Shown piece after piece: positions 5,378-6,343 of a stretch of DNA of 6,343 bases. Source of the DNA: Actinomycetota bacterium (GTDB lineage Bacteria > Actinomycetota > Acidimicrobiia > Acidimicrobiales > Palsa-688). The notes below the pieces were generated by a model. The model had not been told where the DNA came from. It saw nothing but the letters and a program-made list of their open reading frames with translations, and did not search any database. Positions within the stretch are counted from its first letter, which is position 1. Every line of letters begins with the position of its first letter. The DNA lies in the NCBI GenBank assembly GCA_023489205.1, contig JAMDDF010000115.1, forward strand, positions 1-6,343, in the 5' to 3' direction. The position numbers and the translations under genes are program-made.

Positions 5378-6319
5378 TCGGGTACATCATCAGACGCTTC
5401 GCCCAGTCGGTCCTAGTGCTGCTGCTCGTGACCCTGGTGATGTTCATCTTGTTCCACCTGCTGCCCGGAAACCCCGCCCGGGCGGAGCTCGGCGTGAAGG
5501 CACAGCCGGCCGCCGTCGCAGCGTTCGACAAGCTCCAAGGCCTCAACAAGCCGGTCTGGTACCAGTACTACCTCTACCTGGACCACCTCGTGCACGGGAA
5601 CCTCGGCTACTCGTACATCCAAAACGCCTCGGTGGCCTCGCTGTTCGCCCAACGCTTCCCCAAGAGCATCCTCCTGGTGGGTTTGGCCACGGTCGTCGCG
5701 ATCTTGATCGCCATCCCCCTAGGGGTCATGCAAGCAGTGCGGCGCAACAGGGTCGAGGACTACGTCTTCACCGGCTCCGCTTTTGTCCTCTACTCGTTCC
5801 CCACCTTCTGGCTCGGCATCGTGCTAGTCGAGATCTTCGCTATACAGCTGCACTTCCTGCCGCCTTTCGCCCCCGAAGGCAACTCTGTGACGGCGATACT
5901 CGCCCACTGGAGGGGCTTGGTCCTGCCGGTGATGACGCTCGCTTTGATAAATGTCGCCGCCTACAGCCGCTACATGCGCTCGTCGATGATCGACAGCCTG
6001 GCACAGGACTACATCCGCACAGCCCGGGCGAAAGGCGTCGGACGCAAGGCGATCCTGCTTCGACATGCCCTGCGTAACTCGTTGATCCCAATGGCGACGC
6101 TGATCGGGCTGTCTGTGCCGGGGTTACTGTCGGGGGCGGTGATAACCGAGCAGGTTTTCAACTACCCAGGCGTCGGGCTCCTTTTTTTGGCAGTCTGCCC
6201 AGCAAGACGACTTCTCAGTGCTGCTCGGCCTAACCCTGGTAGCAGCGATCGGCGTGATCTTGGGCAACCTGCTCGCCGACGTCTTGTACGCCGTCTTGGA
6301 CCCGAGGATACGCTACTAA
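5374..6319 (+). CDS. DppB/OppB-type ABC transporter permease, apparent +1 frameshift near the 3' end
   Basis: This inner-membrane subunit forms half of the translocation channel. The GTG start gives MIGYIIRRFAQSV followed by a first membrane helix, with the typical LPGNPAR motif at 30-36. Further helices lie about 97-120 and 131-155, then near 180-200 and 237-258. The EAA loop that contacts the ATPase, DYIRTARAKGVGRKAILLRHAL, spans 212-233, and EQVFNYPGVGLL covers 259-270. At codon 270 the frame meets seven T (6182-6188). Read as written, the product becomes LFLAVCPARRLL and stays open through the window end. With six T it reads LFWQSAQQDDFSVLLGL and ends at DPRIRY plus TAA (6317-6319), giving 314 residues, the usual family length. 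The stop shares one base with the next ATG (TAATG). A sequencing or assembly error is the likeliest cause; mutation or transcriptional slippage are alternatives. Confidence 0.85.
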
Positions 6320-6343
6320 TGGCCAGCATCGGCATAACAGGTG
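6319..6343 (+). CDS. Start of the next transporter gene, probably DppC-type permease (cut by window edge)
   Basis: An ATG at 6319 overlaps the restored TAA stop of the DppB-type gene (TAATG) and stays open for the eight codons available (MASIGITG). In SBP_bac_5 operons a DppC/OppC permease normally follows DppB, so order and coupling suggest that identity. Nothing in eight residues can confirm it. Without the frameshift correction, the DppB frame reads straight into this gene in frame. Confidence 0.55.

Overview
The window is high-GC bacterial DNA with GTG and TTG starts, tightly packed overlapping genes, clear Shine-Dalgarno sites and an actinobacterial-style Ala/Gly/Val-rich export signal. 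A high-GC actinobacterium, perhaps an acidophilic Acidimicrobiia-like lineage, is my best guess. That placement is an inference from overall character, not a marker gene. No rRNA, tRNA, CRISPR array, integrase or insertion sequence was seen.

Layout. Two divergent transcription units leave a 227-bp intergenic region (3179-3405). Leftward (minus strand) lie an atypical thioredoxin-like protein (2828-3178), a low-Mr thioredoxin-reductase-like flavoprotein (1886-2815), an ArsR-family winged-helix regulator (1566-1889, TTG start) and a large protein that runs off the left edge (1-1569, GTG start). The last three overlap by 4 bp at each junction (TTGA, GTGA), so the unit looks like one translationally coupled operon. 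The last protein has an all-helical N-terminal part and a beta-rich C-terminal part, like (alpha/alpha)-toroid polysaccharide lyases or related carbohydrate-active enzymes. It is easily missed because it has neither an ATG start nor a stop inside the window.

Rightward (plus strand) lie a secreted SBP_bac_5 (DppA/OppA-type) substrate-binding protein (3406-5235), a 138-bp gap with a long imperfect hairpin, a DppB-type permease (5374-6319) and the first codons of the next gene, presumably the DppC-type permease (from 6319). The permease gene carries an apparent +1 frameshift at a seven-T run (6182-6188). Reading it as six T restores a canonical 314-residue DppB ending in a TAATG junction with the next gene.

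How the genes may work together. The leftward unit pairs a reductase lacking the usual NADPH 2'-phosphate motif (HRR) with a thioredoxin lacking the usual CGPC site, which suggests a dedicated and possibly non-NADPH redox pair. The co-transcribed ArsR protein has four cysteines and could sense redox state, metal or persulfide. The rightward unit is an ABC importer for peptides or oligosaccharides. The toroid-type enzyme and the importer could share a substrate class, but that is speculative. The most notable items are the frameshift, the atypical redox pair and its regulator, the toroid gene in a redox operon, and the hairpin plus short coupled leader ORF ahead of the permease.
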